A DNA stretch of 23,062 nt from Candidatus Bipolaricaulota bacterium (GCA_015661965.1 DQVA01000033.1:1-23062); one strand, 5' to 3'; shown: positions 1-7,166, numbered from the stretch's first letter. Notes: generated by a model not told the origin, from the sequence alone. A program made the numbers and translations.

Positions 1-1
1 G

Positions 2-88
2 CTGCGGGCCGAGATCCCCCAGGCGGCGATGCCGGCTTTCCGGGCCCTGAAGATAGCCCCGTCCACGCTGGTGGAGCGGCTGGCCTAG
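2..88 (+). CDS. C-terminal end of an unidentified protein (partial)
   Basis: An open frame enters from the left edge and ends at the TAG at 86-88, giving 28 residues that end in ...PSTLVERLA. The sequence has normal high-GC codon use, so it looks like the true tail of a gene that begins outside the window. The pattern of a proline-alanine-aromatic segment followed by a Leu-x-x-Arg-Leu end recalls the tails of squalene/phytoene synthases, but 28 residues are too few to support that. Function is left open. Confidence 0.45.
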   Translation: MRAEIPQAAMPAFRALKIAPSTLVERLA

Positions 89-187
89 TCCCCCGGCTCG
101 TTCACCCCCCAGGGGCCATGGTGCCACACACGCTTGACCTGCCTCAACTGTCCGTCCTAACCGGGTTCCCCAAAAACCCTTGTCAAA

Positions 188-198
188 GTCGGGTCAGG
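188..198 (+). repeat. Left terminal inverted repeat of the Y1 element
   Basis: GTCGGGTCAGG. It is the reverse complement of 484-495 apart from one missing G, and lies just before the point where transposase-like coding begins. Confidence 0.55.
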
Positions 199-199
199 G

Positions 200-488
200 G
201 GAAGGGGGAAGATCTGGCAGGAGGTGAAGGGTGGCGCGGTTTTGGGAGGGGAGGACTTCGTAAAGGGGCTTGAGCCGCTGCTGCGGGAGAGGCTTGTGAC
301 CAAGCCGAGCTTGGGGGAACTGTTCGCCGGGGTGGAGGGCAAGGAAGATCGGGACGCCCGGATTTACCGGGCGGTGATGGTGTACAGGTAGCGGCTAGCG
401 GAAGTTGGGGATGAGTTGGGCCGCAACTTCCCCGGTAAGCCGGATCGTGGGCAAAGGGAGACGGCTGATGTCAAAACTAAAGACCTGA
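200..488 (+). pseudogene. C-terminal remnant of a REP-associated Y1 transposase
   Basis: Frame 2 from about 200 reads IWQEVKGGAVLGGEDF, then KPSLGELF, then RDARIYRAV. This is the order of blocks seen in the C-terminal third of REP-associated tyrosine transposases. A TAG at 389-391 interrupts the frame. Immediately after it the same frame continues as RLAEVGDELG, matching the helix-turn-helix block (usually close to LKEIGDFLG). Near 425-434 the frame shifts to frame 3, giving PVSRIVGKGRRLMSKLKT and a TGA at 486-488 inside the right-end repeat. So one nonsense change and one frameshift or small deletion inactivate it. There also seems to be an in-frame loss before KPSLGELF. The catalytic N-terminal domain is absent. 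Family assignment rests on remembered block patterns. Confidence 0.7.
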
Positions 489-728
489 CCCCGACAAACC
501 GTGGCCCGCCGGGGCCAACGGGATGGAAAGGAGCTCGAACAGCCCCCAAGAAAGGAGGAAGGCCTTGAAACTCAGCCGCAGGAGGAGCGCGGCGCTGAGG
601 GGGAGGAGCAGGTGAAGTCCGGCTGGGGGGAGGCCGGCGAAGGCCCCCAGGGCGATCTGCCCCGGGGATAAGGACGATTTCAGGAGCTTTAGGACGTTCC
701 GCAGGGGGGACCAGGGGAGGAGGGACAC
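477..728 (-). pseudogene. Truncated TIGR03546/DUF2062-like membrane protein
   Basis: The 83-residue frame starts with GTG at 728, directly after the TGA of the upstream gene. It contains LSPGQIALGAFAGLPP and LLRLSFKAFLLSWGLFELL. From memory this follows the N-terminal pattern of TIGR03546 proteins: a short leader, an S-P-x-Q-I-A-L-G block, then hydrophobic segments with an (R/L)xNLSAFLL-like stretch. These are polytopic membrane proteins of unknown function, often paired with TIGR03545. Full-length members are about twice this size. Homology stops near residue 77 (about position 496), and the last codons (LSGSGL, stop) come from the terminal repeat of the adjacent transposon remnant. No continuation was found on the far side of the element. 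Probably a broken gene, though a short product may still be made. Confidence 0.6.
484..495 (-). repeat. Right terminal inverted repeat of the Y1 element
   Basis: CCTGACCCCGAC on the plus strand. It contains the transposase stop codon on the plus strand and, read on the minus strand, supplies the last codons of the truncated TIGR03546-like frame. Confidence 0.6.
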
Positions 729-1109
729 TCACCCCTCCTTCAGCCAGTCCCGGAGTTTGCGCTTGATCTTGTCCTCGATCTTCTTGCCCAGTTCCTCCCA
801 CTCGGCATCGGGCTCCCCTTCTGCCCAGCGGACCAGGGCATCCCGGACACGGGTCTCCACCCGGCGGCCGATCTCCTCCCAATCCCGGGCTTTGCGGCGC
901 AGGTACATATAGCGGCCGGCCCCGATCCCCACCCAGGCGAAGAGAAGGGTGATGAGGAACCACAGCCCGGCGGCCTGCAAGTACGAAAGGGGTTTAAGCA
1001 GGCCCAGGTGTCCGGCCACGATGGAGTTCCACAAAAGCTGGATGATCCAGGAGAAAAAGAAAAACGCGGCCACGCCCCCGCCGGTAACGAGCCCGATCAC
1101 GGTCTTCAT
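729..1109 (-). CDS. Small two-helix membrane protein with charged tail
   Basis: 126 residues, not assigned to a named family. The ATG at 1109 is preferred over the upstream frame opening at 1148 because GGGGGTGG lies about six bases before it. Residues 5-30 and 45-65 are hydrophobic and probably membrane-spanning. They include LLWN and YLQAAGLWFLI, which resemble a loosely defined group of short bacterial membrane proteins with an LLWN...(Y/F)WQALGL pattern. From residue 69 the protein is highly charged (RRK, WEEIGRRVETRV, KKIEDKIKRKLRDWLKE) and likely helical or coiled coil in the cytoplasm. Its TGA abuts the GTG of the truncated TIGR03546-like gene, so the two were an operon. Upstream on the minus strand are 210 non-coding bases before the aminotransferase. 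Confidence 0.7.
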   Translation of the reverse strand: MKTVIGLVTGGGVAAFFFFSWIIQLLWNSIVAGHLGLLKPLSYLQAAGLWFLITLLFAWVGIGAGRYMYLRRKARDWEEIGRRVETRVRDALVRWAEGEPDAEWEELGKKIEDKIKRKLRDWLKEG

Positions 1110-1319
1110 GTTTCCACCCCCTGAACCAAGTGTAATCCGAGCCGCCACCGATGAATGTAATGTGGATCACCTTCGCCGGGTGCGCCTGGGACGCTGGGCC
1201 TCATCCCCCGCGGCTCCCTGAGTCCGCCGGTGGCCATGACCTCGGGCCAAAGGGGCCCCGCGCCCCCCCGCATTGGGCTTGGCCGGTGCCACTAAGAAGA
1301 TCGGACGGTGTCCGCTTCC
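1110..1319. other. Intergenic gap between aminotransferase and small membrane protein genes
   Basis: Both flanking genes are on the minus strand. The stretch holds GC-rich sequence with a loose GGGGCCCC inverted repeat near 1254 but no T-rich tract on either strand, and no tRNA-like fold was recognised. A weak minus-strand -10-like TACACT lies about 20 bases upstream of the membrane-protein start, without a convincing -35. Confidence 0.4.
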
Positions 1320-2546
1320 CTACAGCTTCTGGGTGGTGGGGAGCCCGGCCAGCTCTTCCTCCACCACCCGACCCAAGCGGCGGATCCCCTCCTCGATCTC
1401 CTCCAGGCTGGCCTTGGAGAAGCAGAGCCGCATGGTATTACGGCCGCTCCCATCCACGAAGAACGGGGCGCCAATCACGAACGCCACCCGGTGCTCCAAC
1501 GCCCGCCGGAGCATCTGCTCGGCGTCCACCGCTTCGGGAAGCCGCACCCACAGGAACAGCCCCCCCTCGGGCCGGGTCCAGGAGATCCCCTCCGCCTTCG
1601 GCATGTACTGCTCCAACGCCTGCAGCATGGCATCCCGCTTCACCCGGTAGTGGGAACACAACCGGCGTACGTGGGCAGACAGATCGTGCTCCAGCATGAA
1701 CCGGGCGGCGATCCTCTGGGTGAGGGAGGAGGTGCACAGGTCGGTGGCCTGCTTCATGGTGACGATCTTGTCGATCAACTCCCTGGGCCCGGCCATGGCC
1801 CCTAGTCGGAGCCCCGCTGCCAGCACTTTGGAGAAGGTGAACAGCACCAATACCCGCCCTTCCTCGTCCAGCGCCGCCACCGGCGGCCGATGCTCCCCGG
1901 TGTAGCGGAGCTTGCGGTACGGCATGTCCTCCACCACCACCAAATCCTCCCGGGCGGCGATCTCAAGCAGCCCCTCTCGCTTCTTGTGGGACCAGGTGAT
2001 CCCGGTGGGGTTCTGGAAATCCGGGACCACGTACACCAGTTTGGGCCGGTGGCCCGCCGCCCGCGCCCGGGAGATGGCCTCCTCTAAGGCATCTAGATCC
2101 ATTCCGTCCTCCAGCAGCGGCACTCCAACGAGCTCAGCCTCCAACGCCCGAAACGCCTGGATGGCCCCCAGATAGGTGGGCAAGGACATGAACACCGCGT
2201 CCCCCGGATCGAAGAACGTCTTGGCCACCAGGTCCAGTCCCTGTTGGGAGGCGGTGGTGATCACTACCTGGTCCATGTCGTAGTGCAGGCCGTCCTGGGC
2301 GAGCCAGTCGATGAGGGCAGCCCTGAGGGGGCGCTTGCCCTCGGTGGTCGTGTATTGGAGGGATTTCTTGTAGTTGTTCAGGATCTCGTCGACGGCGATC
2401 TCCGCCAGGATCTGGCGGGGGAAGGTCTCCGGGTCGGGAAGCCCCCCCGCGAAGGAGATGATCCCCGGGCGCTCGGACAGTTTCAGCAGCTCCCGTAGCA
2501 CCGACCGCCGGGCTCGCTTCACGCGCTGGGCGAATAGCGAATCCAT
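1320..2546 (-). CDS. PLP-dependent class I/II aminotransferase (2-aminoadipate/aromatic type)
   Basis: 408 residues, the usual length for fold-type I aminotransferases. Visible hallmarks are SFAGGLPDPE at 31-40, the tetrapeptide NPTG at 179-182, the cofactor lysine K240 in FTFSKVLAAGLRLG, and a late EGGLFLWV block typical of the LysN/ARO8-like subgroup and of the aminotransferase half of MocR regulators. No N-terminal GntR-type DNA-binding domain is present, so it is a free-standing enzyme. It probably moves amino groups between glutamate and a 2-oxo acid, such as 2-oxoadipate, branched-chain or aromatic substrates; the exact substrate cannot be read. It sits 15 bases after the PAP2 gene, with GGGGTGGTGG ahead of the ATG, so it is the distal gene of the rnpA-greA-lysS-PAP2 run. 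Confidence 0.88.
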   Translation of the reverse strand: MDSLFAQRVKRARRSVLRELLKLSERPGIISFAGGLPDPETFPRQILAEIAVDEILNNYKKSLQYTTTEGKRPLRAALIDWLAQDGLHYDMDQVVITTASQQGLDLVAKTFFDPGDAVFMSLPTYLGAIQAFRALEAELVGVPLLEDGMDLDALEEAISRARAAGHRPKLVYVVPDFQNPTGITWSHKKREGLLEIAAREDLVVVEDMPYRKLRYTGEHRPPVAALDEEGRVLVLFTFSKVLAAGLRLGAMAGPRELIDKIVTMKQATDLCTSSLTQRIAARFMLEHDLSAHVRRLCSHYRVKRDAMLQALEQYMPKAEGISWTRPEGGLFLWVRLPEAVDAEQMLRRALEHRVAFVIGAPFFVDGSGRNTMRLCFSKASLEEIEEGIRRLGRVVEEELAGLPTTQKL

Positions 2547-2561
2547 AAACCACCACCCCTT

Positions 2562-3140
2562 TTAGTGGATTAACAACCAAAAAAGCGGTGTCAGGACCCA
2601 GGATATGGCCGTACCCAAGGCCGCACCGCCGATCACATCCATGGGGAAATGTTCCCGCAAATACACGCGCGACAGGCCGATGGCCCCTGCGATCACGTAG
2701 GCCAGGAGGACGCTGCTCCAATGTGGATAGAAGTAAGCGATGAGGTAGGCCATGCCGAACCCGATGGTGGCATGCCCGGAGGGGAAGGAATGGGTGTCAA
2801 GGTAACTCTGGCGCAGCCCCTGGGCCAGGAACGGGGGACGGGGGCGGGAGAAGAAGGCCTTGAACAGGCGGAACACCGTGATCTCCACCATCGTTACCCC
2901 CAGCCCCACCAGCACATTGGCTTGGTCGGCAGGGGTGCCGAACAGGATGAGGTATAGCCCCAAAAGGCCCCAGATGTAACCGTCCCCCAAATAGGTGGCG
3001 AGCACCCACAGGCCGTCCAGTCTCCGGAGCCAAGGGTTGGTGCTCACCCAATTGAGGGCCAGCTCGTCCCACTGCAGGACTGCCTCCCCCAGCCAGTCCA
3101 ACCAGTCCGTCACCCGCAGGGTCAGCGAGGCGAGGCTCAT
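2562..3140 (-). CDS. PAP2-superfamily membrane phosphatase
   Basis: 192 residues with all three phosphatase signatures intact: K94-x6-RP (K94, R101, P102), PSGH at 120-123 with H123, and SR-x5-H-x3-D at 157-168 with H164 as the expected nucleophile. Five to six hydrophobic segments surround them, as in bacterial PgpB/YbjG-type enzymes. The family removes phosphate from lipid phosphates such as undecaprenyl diphosphate, phosphatidate or phosphatidylglycerophosphate, with the active site facing outward. The substrate cannot be decided here, but uppS and cdsA in the same window make a lipid-carrier or phospholipid role sensible. The start overlaps the lysS stop by ATGA, indicating translational coupling. 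Confidence 0.9.
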   Translation of the reverse strand: MSLASLTLRVTDWLDWLGEAVLQWDELALNWVSTNPWLRRLDGLWVLATYLGDGYIWGLLGLYLILFGTPADQANVLVGLGVTMVEITVFRLFKAFFSRPRPPFLAQGLRQSYLDTHSFPSGHATIGFGMAYLIAYFYPHWSSVLLAYVIAGAIGLSRVYLREHFPMDVIGGAALGTAISWVLTPLFWLLIH

Positions 3141-4615
3141 CTCCGCTCACCCACCAACGGAAAGGCGATCACTTCCCGGATGGAAGGGGAGTCGGTGAGC
3201 ACCATCACCAACCGATCGATGCCGATGCCGATCCCAGCCGCCGGGGGCATCCCCTGTTCCAGGTCCCGCAGGAAATCCTCGTCGATCCTCTGGGCCTCGG
3301 CATCCCCGGCGGCCCGCAGCCGCTCCTGGGCCAGGAACCTCTCCCGCTGCTCGTCCGGGTCGTTGAGCTCGGAGAAGGCGTTGGCGATCTCCATCCCGGC
3401 GATGTAGAGCTCGAACCGTTCCGTGAGGTCGGGCCGGCCCCGCTTGCGCTTGGCCAACGGGGAGATATCCAACGGGAAATCGACCACGAACGTGGGGTGC
3501 CACAGGGCCCCTGGGGCTATCGTCTCCAGCAAGTGCTCGATCACCTTCCCCTTCGGCCCCCCCTTGAGATGCTCGGGGACCTGGATCCCCTTTGCCTCCA
3601 GCTTGGTCACCAGCTCCGGCAGGGGCGCTTCCACGTCCACCCCGGTGGCCTCCCCCACCAGCTCCAGGAGCGCCACCCGGCGCCAGGGCCGGGAGAAGTC
3701 GAGCTCCCGCCCCTGATACCCTAGCTTGGTGCCCCCGGTCAGGGCAAGGACACACTTCACGATCATCCCTTCGGCAAGCTCCATAGCGTCGCTGTAGTCG
3801 GCGTAGGCTTCATACGCCTCCAGGGAGGTGAACTCCGGGTTGTGCATGGTGGAGATGCCCTCGTTGCGGAAGTTCTTGCCGATCTCGTACACCCGCTCCA
3901 ATCCCCCCACCAGAAGCCGTTTCAGATACAGCTCGGGGGCGATCCTGAGGTACAGGTCGCGGTCCAGCACGTTGTGGTGGGTGACGAACGGCCGGGCGGC
4001 AGCCCCCCCGGGGATGGGCTGGAGGATAGGGGTTTCCACCTCGATGAACCCCTGCTCGTGTAAGTAGGCGCGCATGGTGTTGATCACCAAGGCCCGCTGT
4101 TCCAGGACCCGGCGCGACCTCTCGTTTACGATCAGGTCTAGCGCCCGCCGGCGGTAACGCTTCTCCACATCCCGCAGGCCATGCCACTTCTCCGGCAGGG
4201 GCCGGAGCGCCTTGGCCAGCAGCTGGTAGCCTGCTACTTCCACCGATAGCTCCCCGGTGCGGGTGGTGATGACCTCGCCCCAGGCCCCCACGATGTCTCC
4301 GATGTCCAGGACCTCGGGGAGAAGCCGGTAGGCCTCCTTGCCCAGGCGGGCCTCGGACAGGAACAGCTGCAAGCGGCCGGTCCTGTCCTGCAGCACGGCG
4401 AAGGCGATGCGGCCCATCCGCCGCAGGGCCATGATCCGCCCGGCCACCCGCACCTCGGTCCCGGTGCGGGCCTCCGGGGGGAGTGCCGGGAACGCGGCCC
4501 GCACTTGGGCGGTGGTATGGGTGCGCTCGAAGCGATAGGGGAAAGGGTCTATCCCCAGGGCCCGCAGGCGAGCCAGCTTCTCCCGCCGGGCGGCGATGAG
4601 GTCAGCTTCGGCCAT
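3137..4615 (-). CDS. lysS: Lysyl-tRNA synthetase, class II
   Basis: 492 residues, the normal size for bacterial LysRS. The anticodon-binding OB-fold covers about residues 54-140. The class II catalytic core follows, with motif 2 FRNEGISTMHNPEFTSLE (R250, E252) and motif 3 GIGIGIDRLVMVLTDSPSIR (R468). The enzyme charges tRNA-Lys with lysine in the cytoplasm. The ATG shares its A with the greA stop (TGATG), and the end overlaps the PAP2 start, so it sits inside a tightly coupled operon. The greA-lysS pairing is seen in many bacteria. Nothing in the sequence looks truncated or unusual. Confidence 0.96.
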   Translation of the reverse strand: MAEADLIAARREKLARLRALGIDPFPYRFERTHTTAQVRAAFPALPPEARTGTEVRVAGRIMALRRMGRIAFAVLQDRTGRLQLFLSEARLGKEAYRLLPEVLDIGDIVGAWGEVITTRTGELSVEVAGYQLLAKALRPLPEKWHGLRDVEKRYRRRALDLIVNERSRRVLEQRALVINTMRAYLHEQGFIEVETPILQPIPGGAAARPFVTHHNVLDRDLYLRIAPELYLKRLLVGGLERVYEIGKNFRNEGISTMHNPEFTSLEAYEAYADYSDAMELAEGMIVKCVLALTGGTKLGYQGRELDFSRPWRRVALLELVGEATGVDVEAPLPELVTKLEAKGIQVPEHLKGGPKGKVIEHLLETIAPGALWHPTFVVDFPLDISPLAKRKRGRPDLTERFELYIAGMEIANAFSELNDPDEQRERFLAQERLRAAGDAEAQRIDEDFLRDLEQGMPPAAGIGIGIDRLVMVLTDSPSIREVIAFPLVGERR

Positions 4616-5094
4616 CAGCCCCTCTCGATCCCCAAGATCCGGAACTTAAGCCGGCCGGCTGGGGCCTGCACGGTGATGGTCTCCCCCTTGGAATGGCCCA
4701 TCAACGCCTCCCCCACCGGGGAATCGATCCCGATCCGGTTTCGCAGCAGGTCCACCTCCACCGGGGAGACCAAGGTGTAGGTCTGGAACTCCCCCGTCTC
4801 GGCATCCTCCAGGATCACCCGGGTGCCGATCCCCACCTGGTCGGAGCGGATCTCGTCCTCGGTGATGATGCGGGCGTTCTCCAGAAGCTCCCTAAGCCGC
4901 CGCACCTCCCGTTCGATGAACTCCTGCTCCTCCTTGAGGTAGATGTATTCCTTGTTCTCCCGCAGGTCCCCGCCGTGGGACTTGGCCTCCTTGAGCCGCT
5001 CCGGGATCTCCACGTACAGCCTCTTCTCCAGCTTCTCAAGCTCCGCCTTCTTCCGCTCGTAGCCCTCTTTGGTCAGGAGTATCTCCTGAGGCAT
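4615..5094 (-). CDS. greA: Transcription elongation factor GreA
   Basis: 159 residues, as expected. An N-terminal coiled coil (about 5-75) carries the acidic tip GGDLRENKEY, with D43 and E46 matching the pair that holds the catalytic magnesium in the RNA polymerase secondary channel. The C-terminal FKBP-like domain (about 82-157) includes SPVGEALMGHSKGE. It rescues backtracked polymerase by stimulating transcript cleavage. The start is supported by GGGAGGTG five bases upstream of the ATG. This places the first 59 bases inside the 3' end of rnpA, an unusually long overlap. The acidic tip keeps both key residues, so it is GreA rather than an inhibitory Gfh-type relative. Confidence 0.95.
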   Translation of the reverse strand: MPQEILLTKEGYERKKAELEKLEKRLYVEIPERLKEAKSHGGDLRENKEYIYLKEEQEFIEREVRRLRELLENARIITEDEIRSDQVGIGTRVILEDAETGEFQTYTLVSPVEVDLLRNRIGIDSPVGEALMGHSKGETITVQAPAGRLKFRILGIERG

Positions 5095-5449
5095 CCCACA
5101 CCTCCCTGAATTCCTGGATGAACCGGCGGCCGATCTCCCGAGCCGGAAGCCCGGCCAGCTCCGACCGGGGGATCACCACCACATCGCAGTGTGCAAAAAG
5201 CCCCTTATGTGTCCGGAAGGCTTCCCGCACCCCGCGGCGGATCCGATTTCTCACCACCGCCTTGCCCAGCTTGCGGCTGGTCACCACCAGCAACCGCGGG
5301 GTGGGGTCGTCTTTCCACAGGATGCGGAATCCAAACGCGCGGCCGTTGCGGCGGACCCCCTCCCGGAACACCCGGTCGATATCCCGTTTACGGCGCAAGC
5401 GGTGGGTCCTGGTGAACCCCTGATCCGCATTGGCCCCGTACTCAACCAC
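5036..5449 (-). CDS. rnpA: Ribonuclease P protein component
   Basis: 137 residues, about 15-20 longer than typical; the excess is an acidic/glycine-rich tail that overlaps greA. The conserved RNP-like box VVRNRIRRGVREAFR (R67, N68, R69, R71, R72) and the early RLRRKRDIDRVFREG segment identify it. It assists the catalytic RNA in removing 5' leaders from pre-tRNAs. The start is GTG at 5449, the only start codon before the conserved region, and no good Shine-Dalgarno precedes it. Instead TAAGCT lies six T residues upstream of GTG with TTGCGG 17 bases before that, so the transcript may be leaderless or nearly so. The usual upstream partner rpmH is absent; pyk is divergent instead. Confidence 0.93.
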   Translation of the reverse strand: MVEYGANADQGFTRTHRLRRKRDIDRVFREGVRRNGRAFGFRILWKDDPTPRLLVVTSRKLGKAVVRNRIRRGVREAFRTHKGLFAHCDVVVIPRSELAGLPAREIGRRFIQEFREVWDASGDTPDQRGLRAEEGGA

Positions 5450-5520
5450 AAAAAAGCTTATCCCCCCTCAGGGACGGCCGCAACTGGTGGCAGCCGCGCT
5501 CTCCCGGTAACCTCCCCGAC
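5450..5520. promoter_or_regulatory. Divergent rnpA/pyk promoter region
   Basis: 71 bases between two divergent GTG starts, so both promoters must lie here or inside the genes. For rnpA the minus strand shows TTGCGG, a 17-base spacer, TAAGCT, then TTTTTT and GTG. For pyk the plus strand shows TAACCT seven bases before GTG, without a clear -35. Neither gene has a clear ribosome-binding site. Weak matches, offered as a region rather than exact sites. Confidence 0.4.
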
Positions 5521-6906
5521 GTGAAGCGCACCAAGATCGTAGCCACCCTGGGGCCCAGTTCCGCCTCCCCCGATGTGATCGCCGCGCTAGCCGCGGCCGG
5601 GATGGACGTGGCCCGGATTAACGTGTCCCACGGCACCGCGGACCAGCACGAGCGGCTGGCGGTGTGGGTCCGGGAGGCGGCCCGCGTTGCAGGCCGCCCG
5701 TTGGCCCTGATGTTCGACACCCGCGGCCCGGAAGTGCGGGTCGGGGACCTGCCCGAGCCGGTGGAGCTGCGGACCGGGGAGGAAGTCCTGTTGGGGAGTA
5801 AGGGCATCCCCGTCACCTATGGCCGCCTGGCCGCGGACGTGCCGGTGGGGGCGAGGTTGCTTCTGGACGGGGGCCGCATCACCCTGGTGGTGGAGGGCAA
5901 AGACGGGGCTGGCCTGCGCTGCCGGGTGAAGCAAGGGGGGCGGCTCCTGTCGCGCAAGCGCGTCAGTGTGCCCGGGATCAGGCTCCACCTTCCCCCATTG
6001 CCCCCGGAGGACCGGGAGTCCCTGCGCCTGGCCCGGGAGCTTGGGGTGGAATTCGTGGCCCTGTCTTTCGTCCAGCATCCCCGGGACGTGGAAGAGGCCC
6101 GGGCCCAGGCCGGGGAGGGCCCCTGGATCATCGCCAAGGTGGAGACCGCCGCCGCGGTGGACCACATGCCCGAGATCGTGGCCGTCGCGGACGGGGTGAT
6201 GGTGGCCCGCGGGGACCTGGGGGTGGAGCTGGACCTGTACCGGATCCCGCTCATCCAACGCCGGCTGGTGGACCTGGCCAATTCCCACGCCAAGCCGGTA
6301 GTGGTGGCCACCCAGATGCTGGAGTCGATGGTGACCTCCCCGGTGCCCACCCGGGCCGAGGTGGCGGACGTGGCGGCGGCGGTGTGGGACGGAGCCGACG
6401 GGGTGATGCTGTCGGAGGAGACGGCGGTGGGGAGGTTCCCGGTGGAGGCAGTGCGGGCCATGGCCAACGCTTGCCGGGCTGCCGAGTCCGGGGAGGTAGG
6501 GATCCGGGTACCGGGGCTCGCGCCGGAGCTGGTGGGGAAGGTACCGGCGGCCATCGCCCAGGCCGCCTGCCACATCGCCGCGGAGATCCGGGCAGCCGGG
6601 ATCCTGTGCGCCACCATGTCCGGCTGGACCGCCCGGTTGGTGGCCTCCTTCCGCCCGTTCCTCCCGGTAATCGCCGCCACCCCGCTCCCCGAGACCGCCC
6701 GGCGGTTGAGCCTGATCTGGGGGGTGATCCCCCTGGTGATCGAGCCCCAAGACAGCCCGAATGCACTGGCGGAAGCCGCGGTGGCGGCCGCCCGCGCGGC
6801 GGGGGTAGTCTCCCCGGGGGAGCGGCTGGTGTTCACCGCTGGCCTCCCCTTCTGGCAGGCCGGCACCACCAACCTGGTTCAGGTGCTGGAGGTCCCCGCG
6901 GCCTAG
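5521..6906 (+). CDS. pyk: Pyruvate kinase
   Basis: 461 residues, the single-module form without the extra C-terminal PEP-synthase-like domain found in some Gram-positive enzymes. Seen in order: KRTKIVATLGPSS at the N-terminus, RINVSHG (R32, N34), FDTRGPEVR (66-73), a B domain from about 75 to 150, IIAKVET with K206 and E208, VARGDLGVE with D232, and TQMLESM with T264. These are the ADP/Mg and phosphoenolpyruvate sites. It converts PEP and ADP to pyruvate and ATP at the end of glycolysis. The GTG start has no good Shine-Dalgarno. Its TAG overlaps the xseB stop on the other strand within the palindrome CTAG. Confidence 0.96.
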   Translation: MKRTKIVATLGPSSASPDVIAALAAAGMDVARINVSHGTADQHERLAVWVREAARVAGRPLALMFDTRGPEVRVGDLPEPVELRTGEEVLLGSKGIPVTYGRLAADVPVGARLLLDGGRITLVVEGKDGAGLRCRVKQGGRLLSRKRVSVPGIRLHLPPLPPEDRESLRLARELGVEFVALSFVQHPRDVEEARAQAGEGPWIIAKVETAAAVDHMPEIVAVADGVMVARGDLGVELDLYRIPLIQRRLVDLANSHAKPVVVATQMLESMVTSPVPTRAEVADVAAAVWDGADGVMLSEETAVGRFPVEAVRAMANACRAAESGEVGIRVPGLAPELVGKVPAAIAQAACHIAAEIRAAGILCATMSGWTARLVASFRPFLPVIAATPLPETARRLSLIWGVIPLVIEPQDSPNALAEAAVAAARAAGVVSPGERLVFTAGLPFWQAGTTNLVQVLEVPAA

Positions 6907-7166
6907 AAGGGCGGCTCCTCTTGCGGGGACGCCTCCTCCGGCTCCCCCTCCTTGGCCTCCTGTTCCAGCCGCTCGGTGATCCTGCGGACCTGCATCTCGG
7001 CCTGGGTGAGTTTGGACTTGCACAGGCTTACCAACTCCGCCGCCTCCTCCACCAGGGAGGACAGCTGGTCGATGTCCACCTCGCCCCGCTCGATCCGCTC
7101 CAGGATCTCGTCCAGGCGTTTTACCGCTTGGGCGTAAGAAAGCTCGGCCCCCTCAGGCTGTCCCAT
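6903..7166 (-). CDS. xseB: Exodeoxyribonuclease VII small subunit
   Basis: 87 residues. The conserved core SYAQAVKRLDEILERIERGE, then a VDIDQLSSLVEEA stretch and a second helix ending KLTQAEMQV, match the family's helical hairpin. After about residue 70 there is an acidic, proline-containing tail. It binds the C-terminal coiled coil of XseA to form the nuclease that degrades single-stranded DNA from both ends. The start lies 14 bases inside the end of xseA, so the two are translated together. Its TAG shares a CTAG with pyk. Confidence 0.92.
   Translation of the reverse strand: MGQPEGAELSYAQAVKRLDEILERIERGEVDIDQLSSLVEEAAELVSLCKSKLTQAEMQVRRITERLEQEAKEGEPEEASPQEEPPF

Larger units (their letters stand above)
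188..495 (+). mobile_element. Decayed Y1/REP-associated (IS200-like) transposon remnant
   Basis: The element is bounded by an imperfect inverted repeat: GTCGGGTCAGG at 188-198 and CCTGACCCCGAC at 484-495, differing by one G. GGGTCAGG/CCTGACCC ends are, from memory, typical of a widespread group of REP-associated Y1 transposases. Between the ends lies only the C-terminal part of the transposase gene. The N-terminal half, with the HUH and tyrosine motifs, is missing, so this is an internally deleted, non-autonomous copy. Its right boundary coincides with the point where the neighbouring minus-strand TIGR03546-like gene loses its homology, consistent with insertion having truncated that gene. 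No clear target duplication was seen. Confidence 0.65.

Noticed and set aside
400..431. GGAAGTTG...CAACTTCC inverted repeat as a transposon-end hairpin
   Set aside because: It lies inside the transposase coding remnant, away from the terminal repeats, and can be explained by chance in the helix-turn-helix region.
364..963. 199-residue minus-strand frame overlapping the membrane protein genes
   Set aside because: Pro/Arg/Gly-rich shadow spanning the transposon edge and two better-supported genes.
5587..7023. 478-residue open frame on the minus strand across pyk
   Set aside because: Shadow of pyk in a GC-rich gene; composition is dominated by His, Gly, Arg and Pro with no domain pattern, while the plus strand reads as intact pyruvate kinase.
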